Shown one piece after another: positions 53,531 through 62,531 of a DNA stretch of 64,000 nucleotides. The number at the start of each line of letters is the position of its first letter. Positions within the stretch are counted from its first letter, which is position 1. The position numbers were made by a program, and so were the translations under genes. The DNA comes from Methylocystis rosea. GTDB lineage: Bacteria; Pseudomonadota; Alphaproteobacteria; Rhizobiales; Beijerinckiaceae. Under the pieces are notes generated by a model. That model did no database searches, was not told the DNA's origin, and was given only the letters and a program-made list of their open reading frames with translations. The stretch is taken from positions 1,773,501 through 1,837,500 of the forward strand of contig NZ_CP034086.1 of assembly GCF_003855495.1 (NCBI RefSeq), in the 5' to 3' direction.

Positions 53531-53962
53531 ATGTCGAAACTTTGTCCGAGCGCGCAGCCCGGCATGGATCGAGCGATGGTCTTGGGCGTCGTTCAGCAGG
53601 ACGGGCCGAGTCCCGTCGTCCAATATCTGAACGAGCGGCTTCCCGCGACGCCCGAGGTCCTTGCCCTGTCCGCCCCGTTAAAGCCGACTGAAATATTTCG
53701 GCTCGCGGCGACCTGCGCTGAGCATAAATGTCCGCACTTCGACGGCGCAGATTGCCAGTTGGCGACGCGAGTCGTGAAAATGCTGCCTGCTGCAGTCGAC
53801 AGTCTGCCGCCATGCGCTATCCGAAAAGAGTGCCGCTGGCATTTCCAGGAAGGCGAAGCAGCTTGCAGACGGTGTCCGGAGATCACCACTGTGAGCTACG
53901 ACTTGTCGCAACAAGCACGGGACGTTTCGGGACTGCCAATTATGGAGGAACCCCTAACTTAG
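53531..53962 (+). CDS. Small protein with eight cysteines, unknown
   Basis: The 143-residue soluble protein has eight cysteines: Cys5, then Cys62-x4-Cys67-x7-Cys75 (TCAEHKCPHFDGADC) and Cys95-x5-Cys101-x10-Cys112-x2-Cys115 (PCAIRKEC, CRRC). The two clusters of three and four, with nearby His (HKCPHF, CRWHF), suggest metal or Fe-S binding. There is no signal peptide. It follows the 107-residue gene by 17 bases and is convergent with rlmH. I know no named family; a zinc- or Fe-S-binding accessory protein is the simplest guess. Confidence 0.6.
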   Translation: MSKLCPSAQPGMDRAMVLGVVQQDGPSPVVQYLNERLPATPEVLALSAPLKPTEIFRLAATCAEHKCPHFDGADCQLATRVVKMLPAAVDSLPPCAIRKECRWHFQEGEAACRRCPEITTVSYDLSQQARDVSGLPIMEEPLT

Positions 53963-53978
53963 CCGCTTCGAGGCCAAC

Positions 53979-54458
53979 TCATCCCCGATGATACGGATGG
54001 CCGGATAGGATCGTCATCGCCCGGTAAATCTGCTCCGCCGCGAGGATGCGCGCCAGCTGATGCGGCAGCGTCATCGCGCCGAAGGACAAGACGGCCGTCG
54101 CTCGCGCGCGCACGCTCTCGTCCAGGCCTTCTGCGCCGCCAATCGCAAACCACAGCGCCTTGCAGCCTCTGTCGCGTTCGGAGGCGATGAATTGCGCGAA
54201 GGCTACGCTTGTCTCCCCCCTGCCCCGTTCGTCAAACGCCGCAAACCGCGATTCGGCAGGCAACGCCGCGAGCAGCTCCATCGCTTCGCGCGATGACCGC
54301 TCCGCGCTGGAGGAGGCCTTGCTCTCATCGATCTCTTTGAGTTCGAGACCTTCGAGGCCCAGCCGCCGCAAGGCGTTGATGCGCTCGGCATAGCGCGCGA
54401 AAAGCTCTCGCTCGGGACCCGCCTTCAGGCGGCCGATGCAGATCAGTCCCAGTTTCAT
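53979..54458 (-). CDS. rlmH: 23S rRNA pseudouridine(1915)-N3 methyltransferase
   Basis: RlmH (159 residues) is a SPOUT-fold methyltransferase acting on helix 69 of 23S rRNA. The start MKLGLICIGRLKAGPERELF and the knotted end ALWFAIGGAEGLDESVRARA, LPHQLARILAAEQIYRAMTI and HPYHRG are diagnostic. The ATG at 54458 opens the conserved start; the longer frame is spurious. rsfS lies just upstream, the usual rsfS-rlmH pair. Confidence 0.95.
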   Translation of the reverse strand: MKLGLICIGRLKAGPERELFARYAERINALRRLGLEGLELKEIDESKASSSAERSSREAMELLAALPAESRFAAFDERGRGETSVAFAQFIASERDRGCKALWFAIGGAEGLDESVRARATAVLSFGAMTLPHQLARILAAEQIYRAMTILSGHPYHRG

Positions 54459-54521
54459 CCAACGCCAGGCGAGACGGAGGCGAGATGGACAAGCGATGCC
54501 ACGCGCTTGCATCCGCTCCCG

Positions 54522-54950
54522 TCAGACCAGGCGAATCTCCAGCGGTCGGTCGCCGCCCCACATCTTTTCAAGATTGTAGAACTGGCGCACCTCGGGCCGG
54601 AAGATGTGGACGATGACGTCGCCGGCGTCGATCAGCACCCAGTCGCACTGGGACAGGCCTTCGACGCGCGGAGCAATGACTCCCGCCGCCTTCAGGGCCT
54701 TGATCGCTCTGTCGGCGATGGCGCCGACATGCACGGTCGAACGACCCGTCGCGATGATCATGTCATCGGCGAGCGCCGTCTTTCCACGCAGATCGATGGA
54801 GACGATGTCCTCGGCCTTGGTTTCGTCCAGGCTGGCGAGAACCTTTTGCACGATTGAGCCGGTTAATTGGGCGCTTGCGCCAATTTCCGGTCGGAGCGGA
54901 CCAGGAGCCGCACCCGGATGAACACCTGTCGACAGCGTTGCAACCCTCAT
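54522..54950 (-). CDS. rsfS: Ribosomal silencing factor RsfS
   Basis: RsfS (142 residues) binds ribosomal protein uL14 and blocks joining of the subunits in slow growth. The core VLASLDETKAEDIVSIDLRG, DDMIIATGRSTVHVGAIADR and DWVLIDAGDVIVHIFRPEVR is intact. I start at the ATG at 54950 (MRVATLSTG); about 30 residues before the core are variable and Pro-rich. rlmH follows after about 60 bases. The usual upstream nadD is absent. Confidence 0.93.
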   Translation of the reverse strand: MRVATLSTGVHPGAAPGPLRPEIGASAQLTGSIVQKVLASLDETKAEDIVSIDLRGKTALADDMIIATGRSTVHVGAIADRAIKALKAAGVIAPRVEGLSQCDWVLIDAGDVIVHIFRPEVRQFYNLEKMWGGDRPLEIRLV

Positions 54951-55047
54951 GCTTCGCGGCCCAAAGCCCGGAAGAGAGCCCGCCGCCACACAAGGATGGG
55001 GCTCTTGCTGAAAAATTGCAATAGAAACTGCGGGGTTGCCGAGGGGG

Positions 55048-55082
55048 GCTAAGAAAAAAGCCCGGCTCAAGCGCCGGGCTTT
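55048..55082 (-). terminator. Rho-independent terminator (minus strand)
   Basis: AAAGCCCGGC-n6-GCCGGGCTTT (55057-55082) is a ten-base stem. Read on the minus strand it is followed by TTTTTTCTT. It stops transcripts running from the right, from the quinone oxidoreductase gene 300 bases away or from an RNA starting in between, and so isolates rsfS. Confidence 0.85.
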
Positions 55083-55384
55083 GGAAGGCGGTTCGGGCTA
55101 ATCGAGAGGCGGGAGGAACCTCAAAGCCGGAACATGAAAAGCATAATCGATTTGCGCCAAAAGCGTAGGACGAAATTATCGCCTCGCCCAACTGACAGCA
55201 CAAAAAGCGGGGAAAAACTGCTCGAACGAGCTGCGAGAGGGGCGCGGGCGACGCCCGATTCGGACAAGTTAACAAAGCGTTGCGAAGCGCATCAATCGGC
55301 CCAGTGCTCAAATTGCAACACATGTCAAGTTTGTCGCTGGAGCCCCGGTTGAGCCCTGCTTTCGCCGGTCCCTTTATGGCGAAA
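55083..55384. other. Intergenic region before the terminator; possible small RNA
   Basis: These 302 bases hold no convincing ORF. On the minus strand TTGGCG followed by a TATGCT-like box (around 55175-55150) stands about 70-90 bases before the terminator at 55048-55082, which would fit a short RNA. TTGACA near 55325 (minus strand) is another -35-like site. Both are weak pattern calls. Confidence 0.3.
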
Positions 55385-56359
55385 TCAGGGAATTAGGACC
55401 ATCGACCCGCTGGTGGCGCGCGATTCGAGCGCGGCATGCACCTTGGCCGCATCGGCGAGCGGAAAACGCGCCGGCTCGGCGATCGTCACGAAGCCTCGCT
55501 TCGCCGCGTGGACGAGATCGTCCATCATTTCCTCATAGTCGCGCCGGCGCGCGATATGGGTGAAAAGCGAGGGGCGAGTCGCATAGAGCGATCCTTTCAA
55601 AGCCAGAAGGCCCAGGTCGAAAGCCGCTATCGGACCGGAGGCTGAGCCGAAACTTACGAACATGCCGAATGGCTTCAGGCAATCGAGCGAAGCCGGGAAT
55701 GTCGCGCGCCCGACGCCGTCATAGACGACATCGCACAGCTTGCCCTTGGTGATGTCGCGCACGCGCTCGACGAAATTCTCCTCGCGATAAAGAATCGTGC
55801 GTCGCGCGCCGGCTTCCTCCGCGATCTTCGCCTTTTCAGGAGAGCCGACGGTGGCAATGACTTTCGCGCCAAGCGCATTCGCCCATTGACAAAGGAGCTG
55901 CCCGACGCCGCCCGCGCCGGCATGGACAAGAACGCGATGGCCCTTTTTCACCTTGAAGGTCCTGCGCAGCAGATATTGCGCAGTCAGCCCTTTCAGCATC
56001 ATCACCGCGCCCTGCTCAAAGCTGAAGGATTGCGGCAGATGGACCACTGAGTCGGCGGCGATGTTGCGCGCCTCCGAATAGCCGCCGAGCGCGCCGACAT
56101 AGGCGACGCGATCGCCGACCTCAAAGTCCTTCACATTCTCGCCGACGGCGATCACCTCGCCGGCGCCTTCATGTCCGGGGACAAACGGATATTCGGCCGG
56201 ATAAGCGCCGGTACGGCGGTAGACGTCTATGAAGTTGACTCCAATGGCGCCGTGGCGGATTTGCACTTCGTCGGCGGTCGGAGCCCGCAGATCAACGTCT
56301 TCCATGACGAGCGCATCCGGCCCGCCGGGCTGATGCACGCGAATCGCCTTAACCATCAT
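55385..56359 (-). CDS. qor: NADPH:quinone oxidoreductase (zeta-crystallin type)
   Basis: The 324-residue MDR-superfamily enzyme lacks zinc ligands. It shows VGVNFIDVYRRTGAYP-like IGVNFIDVYRRTGAYPAEYP, PGHEGAGEVIAVGENV and the NADPH fold VLVHAGAGGVGQLLCQWANA. It reduces quinones by one or two electrons. Its start overlaps the end of pcs by 11 bases, so the two form an operon. MM at the start gives two possible ATGs. Confidence 0.9.
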   Translation of the reverse strand: MMVKAIRVHQPGGPDALVMEDVDLRAPTADEVQIRHGAIGVNFIDVYRRTGAYPAEYPFVPGHEGAGEVIAVGENVKDFEVGDRVAYVGALGGYSEARNIAADSVVHLPQSFSFEQGAVMMLKGLTAQYLLRRTFKVKKGHRVLVHAGAGGVGQLLCQWANALGAKVIATVGSPEKAKIAEEAGARRTILYREENFVERVRDITKGKLCDVVYDGVGRATFPASLDCLKPFGMFVSFGSASGPIAAFDLGLLALKGSLYATRPSLFTHIARRRDYEEMMDDLVHAAKRGFVTIAEPARFPLADAAKVHAALESRATSGSMVLIP

Positions 56360-57062
56360 GTTCCCCTTTCGCGATCGCGCCGCCCTCGCGAAAAAGCGGC
56401 AAAGCCAGAAAATAGCATCCCGTCGCGACCAGAGCCGCCTTTACCAGGACGGAGGCCGCCGCAAGATCCTGTGCGACCGCCGCGATCGCCGCCGCGCCCC
56501 AGACGCCGGTGACGACGAGCGTTACCAGTCGTAGCCGCTGAACGCGCAGCGGATGCACAAAGGCCACCGGAACGAACATGAAAGCCGCCGTCACGAGAAC
56601 GACCGCGAGGCTGGCGCCCGCCGGCGGCCGCAGCACGAGAAGATAGAAGACCACGATGTTCCACAGCGACGGAAATCCACGAAACCAGTAGTCCGCCGTC
56701 TTCATTCGCCGATCCGCGAAATAGAGCGCCGAACAGGCGCAGACCGCGGCGCAAACGGGCCCGACGAGCGCCGGGTCCAAGAGGCCGGAGCGCCACAGCG
56801 CCACAAGCGGCGTGACCACGTAGTTGAGGAAGTCGACGACGAGGTCGAGCGCGACGCCGTCGATGAAGGGCGCCGTTTCAGTCACTCTGAAATGCCGCGC
56901 CAGCGTTCCGTCGACGGCGTCGACGACGAGCGCCGCGCCAAGCCAGGCGAACATCGCCGCAAAGCGGCCGTCCGCCGCAAGGAACAGCGCGATCAGGCCG
57001 AGCGCCGCGCCGCTCGCGGTGAACAGGTGGACGGAAAGGCCGATGAGGCGAGAAGACGTCAC
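56349..57062 (-). CDS. pcs: Phosphatidylcholine synthase
   Basis: Pcs (237 residues) condenses CDP-diacylglycerol with choline in one step. The CDP-alcohol motif is DAVDGTLARHFRVTETAPFI followed by DGVALDLVVDFLNYV, the form special to Pcs, and eight helices are seen. MTSSRLIGLSVHLFTASGAA is the usual N-terminus. With pssA and psd elsewhere in the window, the cell makes phosphatidylethanolamine and phosphatidylcholine. It is divergent from the UbiH-like gene. Confidence 0.94.
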   Translation of the reverse strand: MTSSRLIGLSVHLFTASGAALGLIALFLAADGRFAAMFAWLGAALVVDAVDGTLARHFRVTETAPFIDGVALDLVVDFLNYVVTPLVALWRSGLLDPALVGPVCAAVCACSALYFADRRMKTADYWFRGFPSLWNIVVFYLLVLRPPAGASLAVVLVTAAFMFVPVAFVHPLRVQRLRLVTLVVTGVWGAAAIAAVAQDLAAASVLVKAALVATGCYFLALPLFREGGAIAKGEHDG

Positions 57063-57193
57063 GGGCGCGGAGGATTGGAGAAGCGGGACGTCAGCCTACC
57101 ACCGCCCTCGCGCCGAGCCAAAGCCATCTGCTCGCCCGTCCTGCTCGCGCTCCGAAGACTCTCCCGCTATAACAGGCAAAGGAGACGAATGAG

Positions 57194-58471
57194 ATGAACG
57201 CGGCGCAGGAAAACACCAGATCGGACATTCTCGTCGCCGGCGCCGGGGCGACCGGCCTTGCAGCGGCGCTGGCCTTCGCGCGCGGGGGATTCAGGACGAC
57301 GCTCGCCGGGCGCATTCCGCCGCCGCTGCCGGGCCGCACCGTCGCTTTGTTCGAATCGTCCGTCCGATTTCTCGATGCGCTCGGCGCGTTAGAGCGCGTC
57401 AGAGCGCGCGGCTGCGCCGTCGAAGCGATCCACATGATCGACGACACCGATCAGTTTCTGCCCGTGCCGGAACTCAGCCTGCGGGCGCGCGAGATCGGTC
57501 TGCCAGCGCTCGGCGTCAATGTGTCGAACGATGACCTCGTCGCCATTTTGCTGGATCTTTGTCGCGGCCGCCCTGAGATCGCGTTCGTCGACGCCGATAT
57601 CGCGGATTACGAATTCAGCAGCGACGGCGCCGTCGCCGTCCTCACAGACGGACGGCGGCTCCAGGCGGACTTCATCGTTGCGGCGGATGGGCGCAACAGC
57701 CGCGCCCGCACGGTCGCCGGCATCGACGTGAAGGAATGGACCTATCCGCAGATCGCGCTCACGATGATGCTGCGCCACGAGTTCCCGCACGAAAATGTCT
57801 CGACGGAATATCACACGCGCTCGGGCCCCTTCACGCTGGTGCCGCTGCCCGCGCGAGAGGACGCGCCGAATCGTTCGAGCCTCGTCTGGCTGATGAGCGT
57901 CGCCGACGCGCGGCGGCGTCTCGCCAAGCCCCGCGAAGAGCTCGAATATGAAATTGAAGATTACGCCAAGTCGGAACTCGGCGCGATGCGCATCGAAGGC
58001 GACATCGGGCAGTTCCGCATGGGCGGCATGCAGGTGTCGAAACATGCCACGGGCCGCCTCGCGCTCGTTGGCGAGACATGTCACATTTTTCCGCCGATCG
58101 GCGCGCAAGGACTGAACCTAAGTCTGCGCGACGTCGCCGATCTCGAGGATTGTCTCGCCAGCGTCGATCTCAAGAATCCGCGTGAATTGTCGCGGGCGCT
58201 CGCCCGCTACGACCGTCACCGGCGCGCCGACATCGGCTTCAGGACGCATGGCGTCGACCTGCTCAACCGATCGCTGATCATTCCCTATCTACCGGTGGAT
58301 TTGCTGCGCGGCGCGAGCTTCATCGCCATGGCGGCGCTCGGGCCGTTGCGGCGCGCGGTCATTCGCGAGGGCGTGTTGCCGCATCTCGTGCTGCCGCGGC
58401 TGATGCGACGGCCGGCGCACAAGCCCGAAATCGCCGGCGCTTCCCAGAGGCGCGCCGGCTGGCGATCTTAG
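57194..58471 (+). CDS. UbiH/UbiF/COQ6-type FAD monooxygenase
   Basis: The 425-residue flavoprotein has the FAD fold SDILVAGAGATGLAAALAFA, the mid motif VAADGRNSRAR and GRLALVGETCHIFPPIGAQG followed by LNLSLRDVADL, the ubiquinone hydroxylase signature. It hydroxylates the ubiquinone ring in alphas that use one broad UbiL/UbiM-like enzyme. The exact ring position cannot be told. The ATG is at 57194. The Hsp20 gene is convergent. Confidence 0.9.
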   Translation: MNAAQENTRSDILVAGAGATGLAAALAFARGGFRTTLAGRIPPPLPGRTVALFESSVRFLDALGALERVRARGCAVEAIHMIDDTDQFLPVPELSLRAREIGLPALGVNVSNDDLVAILLDLCRGRPEIAFVDADIADYEFSSDGAVAVLTDGRRLQADFIVAADGRNSRARTVAGIDVKEWTYPQIALTMMLRHEFPHENVSTEYHTRSGPFTLVPLPAREDAPNRSSLVWLMSVADARRRLAKPREELEYEIEDYAKSELGAMRIEGDIGQFRMGGMQVSKHATGRLALVGETCHIFPPIGAQGLNLSLRDVADLEDCLASVDLKNPRELSRALARYDRHRRADIGFRTHGVDLLNRSLIIPYLPVDLLRGASFIAMAALGPLRRAVIREGVLPHLVLPRLMRRPAHKPEIAGASQRRAGWRS

Positions 58472-58504
58472 AGCAGCGACGGTCGAGCGCCGCTGATCGC
58501 GGCG

Positions 58505-59008
58505 CTATTTCGCCGCGATCTCGATCTTCTTTTCTTCCTTCTTGGATTCAGCCGTCTTCGGCAGCTTGATTTTCAGCACGCCCTTTTCGAAATCGGCGGT
58601 GATCTTGTCGGAGTCTACGCCTTCAGGAACCCGAAAGGCGCGGCGGAAAGAGCCGTAACGTCGCTCCGAGCAGTAGTATCCTTCCCGCTTCTCTTCCTTT
58701 TCTTCTTTCTTCTCGCCAGAGATCGACAACACGCCGTTTGAAAGCTTCACATCGACGTTCTTTTCGTCGAGCCCGGGCAGTTCCGCGGTGATTTCATATC
58801 CGCCGTCCTTTTCAACAAAATCGACGGGCGGCGCCGCCGCCGACATGAGCCGGTCGAACGGCTGGAAATCGGCAAGGCTTCTGCGCGATGGAAATTCGTC
58901 GAACAGGCGATCGAATTGACGCCGGAAGGATTCGAGCGGATGCCAATCGAATCCGCTGGATGCCTGCGCGGACTCTCTCGACGCCGGCAGCTTGCTTTGT
59001 TCGGCCAT
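58505..59008 (-). CDS. Small heat shock protein Hsp20
   Basis: The 167-residue protein has the alpha-crystallin domain from about residue 60 (VDFVEKDGGYEITAELPGLD, EKNVDVKLSNGVLSISGEKK, RYGSFRRAFRVPEGVD, then the IxI-like LKIKLPKT). The C-terminal tail is Lys/Glu-rich. The ATG at 59008 has GGGAG six bases before it. No ROSE-type or CIRCE element was clear upstream. It holds unfolded proteins under stress. Confidence 0.93.
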   Translation of the reverse strand: MAEQSKLPASRESAQASSGFDWHPLESFRRQFDRLFDEFPSRRSLADFQPFDRLMSAAAPPVDFVEKDGGYEITAELPGLDEKNVDVKLSNGVLSISGEKKEEKEEKREGYYCSERRYGSFRRAFRVPEGVDSDKITADFEKGVLKIKLPKTAESKKEEKKIEIAAK

Positions 59009-59150
59009 GCTGATCTCCCTCATGAACGGACGATCGCCAAGCAACCGAAAATTCAGCAACGATGGCGCTGACGATCGACATGGAAACGTTAGGGACGTGG
59101 AGCGTCAGAGGTGTGACTTCAAGCAGCGATTTTGCGCCAATTTGTCGCGA

Positions 59151-62100
59151 TCACTCGTCGGATTCTCCGAGCGACAACAGTCCTGCGTCGCCCCCAGAGG
59201 ACGCGGTGTTGATCGTCAGCGTCGTCTCATGAAGGAATCGCAGCAGATAATCCGGCCCGCCCGCCTTTGGGCCGGTGCCGCTCAAGCCAAACCCGCCGAA
59301 GGGCTGGCTGCCGACGACCGCGCCGATCATGTTGCGATTGACGTAGATATTGCCGGCGGACGCTTTGCGCGACATCGCGCGAATGCGCTGTTCGATGCGC
59401 GTATGCATGCCGAGCGTGAGACCATATCCACTGGCTTCGATGTCCGTGAGCAGTTGCGGCAGGCGATCCGAACGCCAGGTCGCGACATGCAGGACGGGTC
59501 CGAAGATTTCCTCCTGCAAGTCCTCGACGCGATCAAGTCTGACGATGTGCGGCGCGACGAAAGTTCCTGTCGATGGCGCAACGCCAGCGTAGAGAATTCG
59601 CCCCGCGGCGCGCTGACTCGAAAGATAGGCGTCGAGTTTGTCCTTCGCCTGCGCATCAATCGCCGGGCCGACATGCGCGCCGATCTCGCGCGGATCGCCG
59701 ACCCGCAACTCGCGCGCCGCGCCGATGAGCGTCGTAAGACAGTCGGGCGCGATCTCCTCTTGCAGGCACAAGAGCCGCAAGGCTGAGCACCGCTGGCCCG
59801 CCGATCGGAACGCAGACGTCATGACGTCGTCGACGACCTGTTCGATCAACGCCGTGGAATCGACAATCATCGCATTGATCCCGCCGGTTTCAGCGATGAG
59901 CGGCGCAATCGCGCCATCTCGCTCGGCGAGCGTGCGATTGATCCGCTGCGCAACTTCGACCGAGCCGGTGAAAACGACGCCGGCGGTCAGCGGATCGGCG
60001 ATAAGCGCGGCGCCGATCGCGCCATCGCCTGGCGTAAATTGCAGCGCGTCCTTCGGAACGCCGGATTCGCGCAGGAGTTCGATCGCCATGGCGGCGACGA
60101 GCGGCGTCTGCTCCGCGGGCTTGGCGACGACGCAATTTCCCGCGGCCAGCGCCGCTGCGACCTGACCGATGAAAATCGCGAGCGGAAAATTCCAGGGCGA
60201 AATGCAAATAAAAACGCCGCGTCCATGCCGGCGCAGGACATTGGCTTCGCCCGTCGGGCCCGGCAGCGGCATGTCGGTGCAGAGAATTCGCGCCTGGCCG
60301 GCGTAGTATCGGCAAAGATCTGCCGCCTCGCGCACCTCGGCGAGCGCATCGTCGAGAGTCTTGCCGCCCTCGCTCTGCAACAAGGCGATCAACGGCCCGC
60401 GCCGCGCCTCAATAAGATCGGCCGCGCGTTCGATCATCCGCGCCCGCGCCTCGAATGGAGTCCTGGACCACTCTGGGAAAGCGCGCGCCGCCGTCGCAAT
60501 CGCAGCATGCGCCACAGCTTCATCCGCTTCGACGACATGACCGACGACGGCGCCGTCGATCGGCGACAGGACCGGGCGCGCGGCAGCTCGCGTCTCGACG
60601 CTCGGTCGTGCATCTGGCGGCGGAAAAGGCGCGCGCGTCTCGTCAATCAGCGCCGCAAGCGCGGTCCGATCGCCAAACTCCACGCCTTTTGAATTGGCGC
60701 GTTGCGGCAGGTAAATCTCGCTCGGCAGTGGAAGACGCGGATGGCGCGCACGATTTGGCGCGCCAAGCGTTTCATAAGGGTCCGCGACGAGCGCGCTCTC
60801 CGGCGTCTCGGGATCGGCGGCGCGCGCAACGAAAGAGGAGTTGGCGCCGTTCTCGATCAAGCGCCGCACGAGATAGGCGAGAAGATCGCGGTGCGGACCG
60901 ACCGGCGCATAAATTCGAACCGCGGCGTCGCTCATTTCCGTCAGCGACTCATAGAGCGACTCGCCCATGCCGTGCAGGCGCTGAAATTCGAAGTCGCGCC
61001 GCGCGCCGGCCATTGTCAGAACGGCGGCGACGCTCCGAGCGTTATGCGTGGCGATTTGCGGGAAGAGACGCGGTTGTTCAAAAAGCCGCGCCGCGCAGGC
61101 GTCAAAATTGAGATCGGTCATCGCCTTGCGCGTGAACACGGGATAATCGGAAAGACCGCGCTCCTGGGCGCGTTTGATCTCGCTGTCCCAATAGGCGCCC
61201 TTGACGAGACGCACCATGAAGCGTCGATGGCTCGCTTCCGCGAGCGAGGCGACATAGTCGATCGCGGGCATCGCGCGCTTCAGATAGGCCTGCACCGCGA
61301 GCCCGAATCCGTCCCAGCCGGAAAGCGAAGGGTCTTCGACGACGCGTGCGAACACGTCCAGCGAAAGTTCGAGTCGATCCGCCTCCTCCGCATCAATGGT
61401 GAAAACGAGATCGCGATCTTTGGCGAGGCGCGCCAAGGCGAGCAGCCGCGGCGGCAATTCCCGCAAGACGCGTTCGCGCGAAATCGCCTCATAGCGCGGA
61501 TGCAGCGCCGAGAGTTTGATCGAAATTCCGGGGCGCATAGGGAGGCCGGAGCTTCCGGCCGAGTCGCCGATGGCGCGAATGGCGTGGGCGTAGGCCTCAA
61601 AATAGCGCTCGGCGTCTTCCGCCGTCCGCGCCCCTTCGCCAAGCATGTCGTAAGAGAAGCGCTCGCGCCGTCCCTGCTCCCGTCTGATCGCCGCTTCGAT
61701 GGTTTCGCCAAAGACGAAATGAGCGCCCATCAGCCGCATCGCCTGACGCGCGGCGGCGCGCAGCGCCGGCAGGCCGAGACGCCGGGCGAGGTCGGCAACG
61801 AGCCCGCGCGGCTCCGTGACGTCGACGATGCGCGCCGAAAGTCCCAGCGCGAAGGCGCACGCCTGAATGAGCAGCGCGTCGCTCGATGTCTCGTGATGGG
61901 AGAAATCGCCCTCGGCGAGCTTATCAATCAGGAGTTGGTCGGCCGTGGCGTCGTCCGGCACGCGCAGCAGCGCTTCGGCGAGCGCCATCACCGCCAGCCC
62001 CTCCCGCGAGGAGAGGGAGAATTCGTGTAGAAAGTCTTCGACGCCGCCAAGCGGATCACGTTGTGCGCGAATGCCGCGCACGAGCTTCAGCGCGGTTTCC

Positions 62101-62219
62101 TCAACAAGTCGTTGAGTCGCAGGATTAGGGCGCGAACCGAGGAAGGCTTCAGCGAAGCTCTCGTCGGGAGGCGCGTATGGCGCCGCAAAGGGCGCCGGCC
62201 GATCGTGTTTTCGATTCAT
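59151..62219 (-). CDS. putA: Bifunctional proline dehydrogenase / P5C dehydrogenase, short form
   Basis: PutA (1022 residues) oxidises proline to glutamate. The FAD-barrel half has FSYDMLGEGARTAEDAERYF, ISIKLSALHPRYEAISRERV, FMVRLVKGAYWDSEIKRAQE, QIATHNARSVAAVL and EFQRLHGMGESLYE. The aldehyde dehydrogenase half starts near residue 530, with FISPWNFPLAIFIGQ-like ISPWNFPLAIFIGQVAAALA, the Glu in IAETGGINAMI and the catalytic Cys in SAGQRCSALRLLCLQ. There is no ribbon-helix-helix DNA-binding domain, so it is the short, non-repressor form. No proline transporter gene is adjacent. Confidence 0.96.
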   Translation of the reverse strand: MNRKHDRPAPFAAPYAPPDESFAEAFLGSRPNPATQRLVEETALKLVRGIRAQRDPLGGVEDFLHEFSLSSREGLAVMALAEALLRVPDDATADQLLIDKLAEGDFSHHETSSDALLIQACAFALGLSARIVDVTEPRGLVADLARRLGLPALRAAARQAMRLMGAHFVFGETIEAAIRREQGRRERFSYDMLGEGARTAEDAERYFEAYAHAIRAIGDSAGSSGLPMRPGISIKLSALHPRYEAISRERVLRELPPRLLALARLAKDRDLVFTIDAEEADRLELSLDVFARVVEDPSLSGWDGFGLAVQAYLKRAMPAIDYVASLAEASHRRFMVRLVKGAYWDSEIKRAQERGLSDYPVFTRKAMTDLNFDACAARLFEQPRLFPQIATHNARSVAAVLTMAGARRDFEFQRLHGMGESLYESLTEMSDAAVRIYAPVGPHRDLLAYLVRRLIENGANSSFVARAADPETPESALVADPYETLGAPNRARHPRLPLPSEIYLPQRANSKGVEFGDRTALAALIDETRAPFPPPDARPSVETRAAARPVLSPIDGAVVGHVVEADEAVAHAAIATAARAFPEWSRTPFEARARMIERAADLIEARRGPLIALLQSEGGKTLDDALAEVREAADLCRYYAGQARILCTDMPLPGPTGEANVLRRHGRGVFICISPWNFPLAIFIGQVAAALAAGNCVVAKPAEQTPLVAAMAIELLRESGVPKDALQFTPGDGAIGAALIADPLTAGVVFTGSVEVAQRINRTLAERDGAIAPLIAETGGINAMIVDSTALIEQVVDDVMTSAFRSAGQRCSALRLLCLQEEIAPDCLTTLIGAARELRVGDPREIGAHVGPAIDAQAKDKLDAYLSSQRAAGRILYAGVAPSTGTFVAPHIVRLDRVEDLQEEIFGPVLHVATWRSDRLPQLLTDIEASGYGLTLGMHTRIEQRIRAMSRKASAGNIYVNRNMIGAVVGSQPFGGFGLSGTGPKAGGPDYLLRFLHETTLTINTASSGGDAGLLSLGESDE

Positions 62220-62253
62220 TCGCCATCGAACCGACCGCGCCCGCAGGGCTCGA

Positions 62254-62469
62254 TCAGATCTTGTCGCCTTCCGCTCCCGGCCGCGCGCAACGCCACTTGG
62301 TAACCGTCAGTTGCGGGTGTTCGCCGCACCATTGAGCGATATATGGCATCGCCTGCATCATGCAATTGCTGGTCGAGCCCGTGGTCGATTCGAAGACGAG
62401 CTTGCGCTCGTCGCAGGCGGCGGGCTGCGCCAGCGTGCAGACAGTAAGGATGAGTTCGACGAAATTCAT
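62254..62469 (-). CDS. Small conserved secreted-like protein, 71 residues
   Basis: The ATG at 62469 has AAGGAG seven bases before it. The product MNFVELILTVCTLAQPAACD, then NCMMQAMPYIAQWCGEHPQL and TVTKWRCARPG has four or five cysteines and a short hydrophobic N-terminus without a clear cleavage site. The WCxxHP and KWRC pattern is familiar from small hypothetical proteins of alphaproteobacteria. Function unknown. Confidence 0.7.
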   Translation of the reverse strand: MNFVELILTVCTLAQPAACDERKLVFESTTGSTSNCMMQAMPYIAQWCGEHPQLTVTKWRCARPGAEGDKI

Positions 62470-62531
62470 CGCAATCTCCTTGCTAAGCGCCCGCTCCAGG
62501 GCGTTTCGCTTTCTAGCAAGGGTAATGCCCG

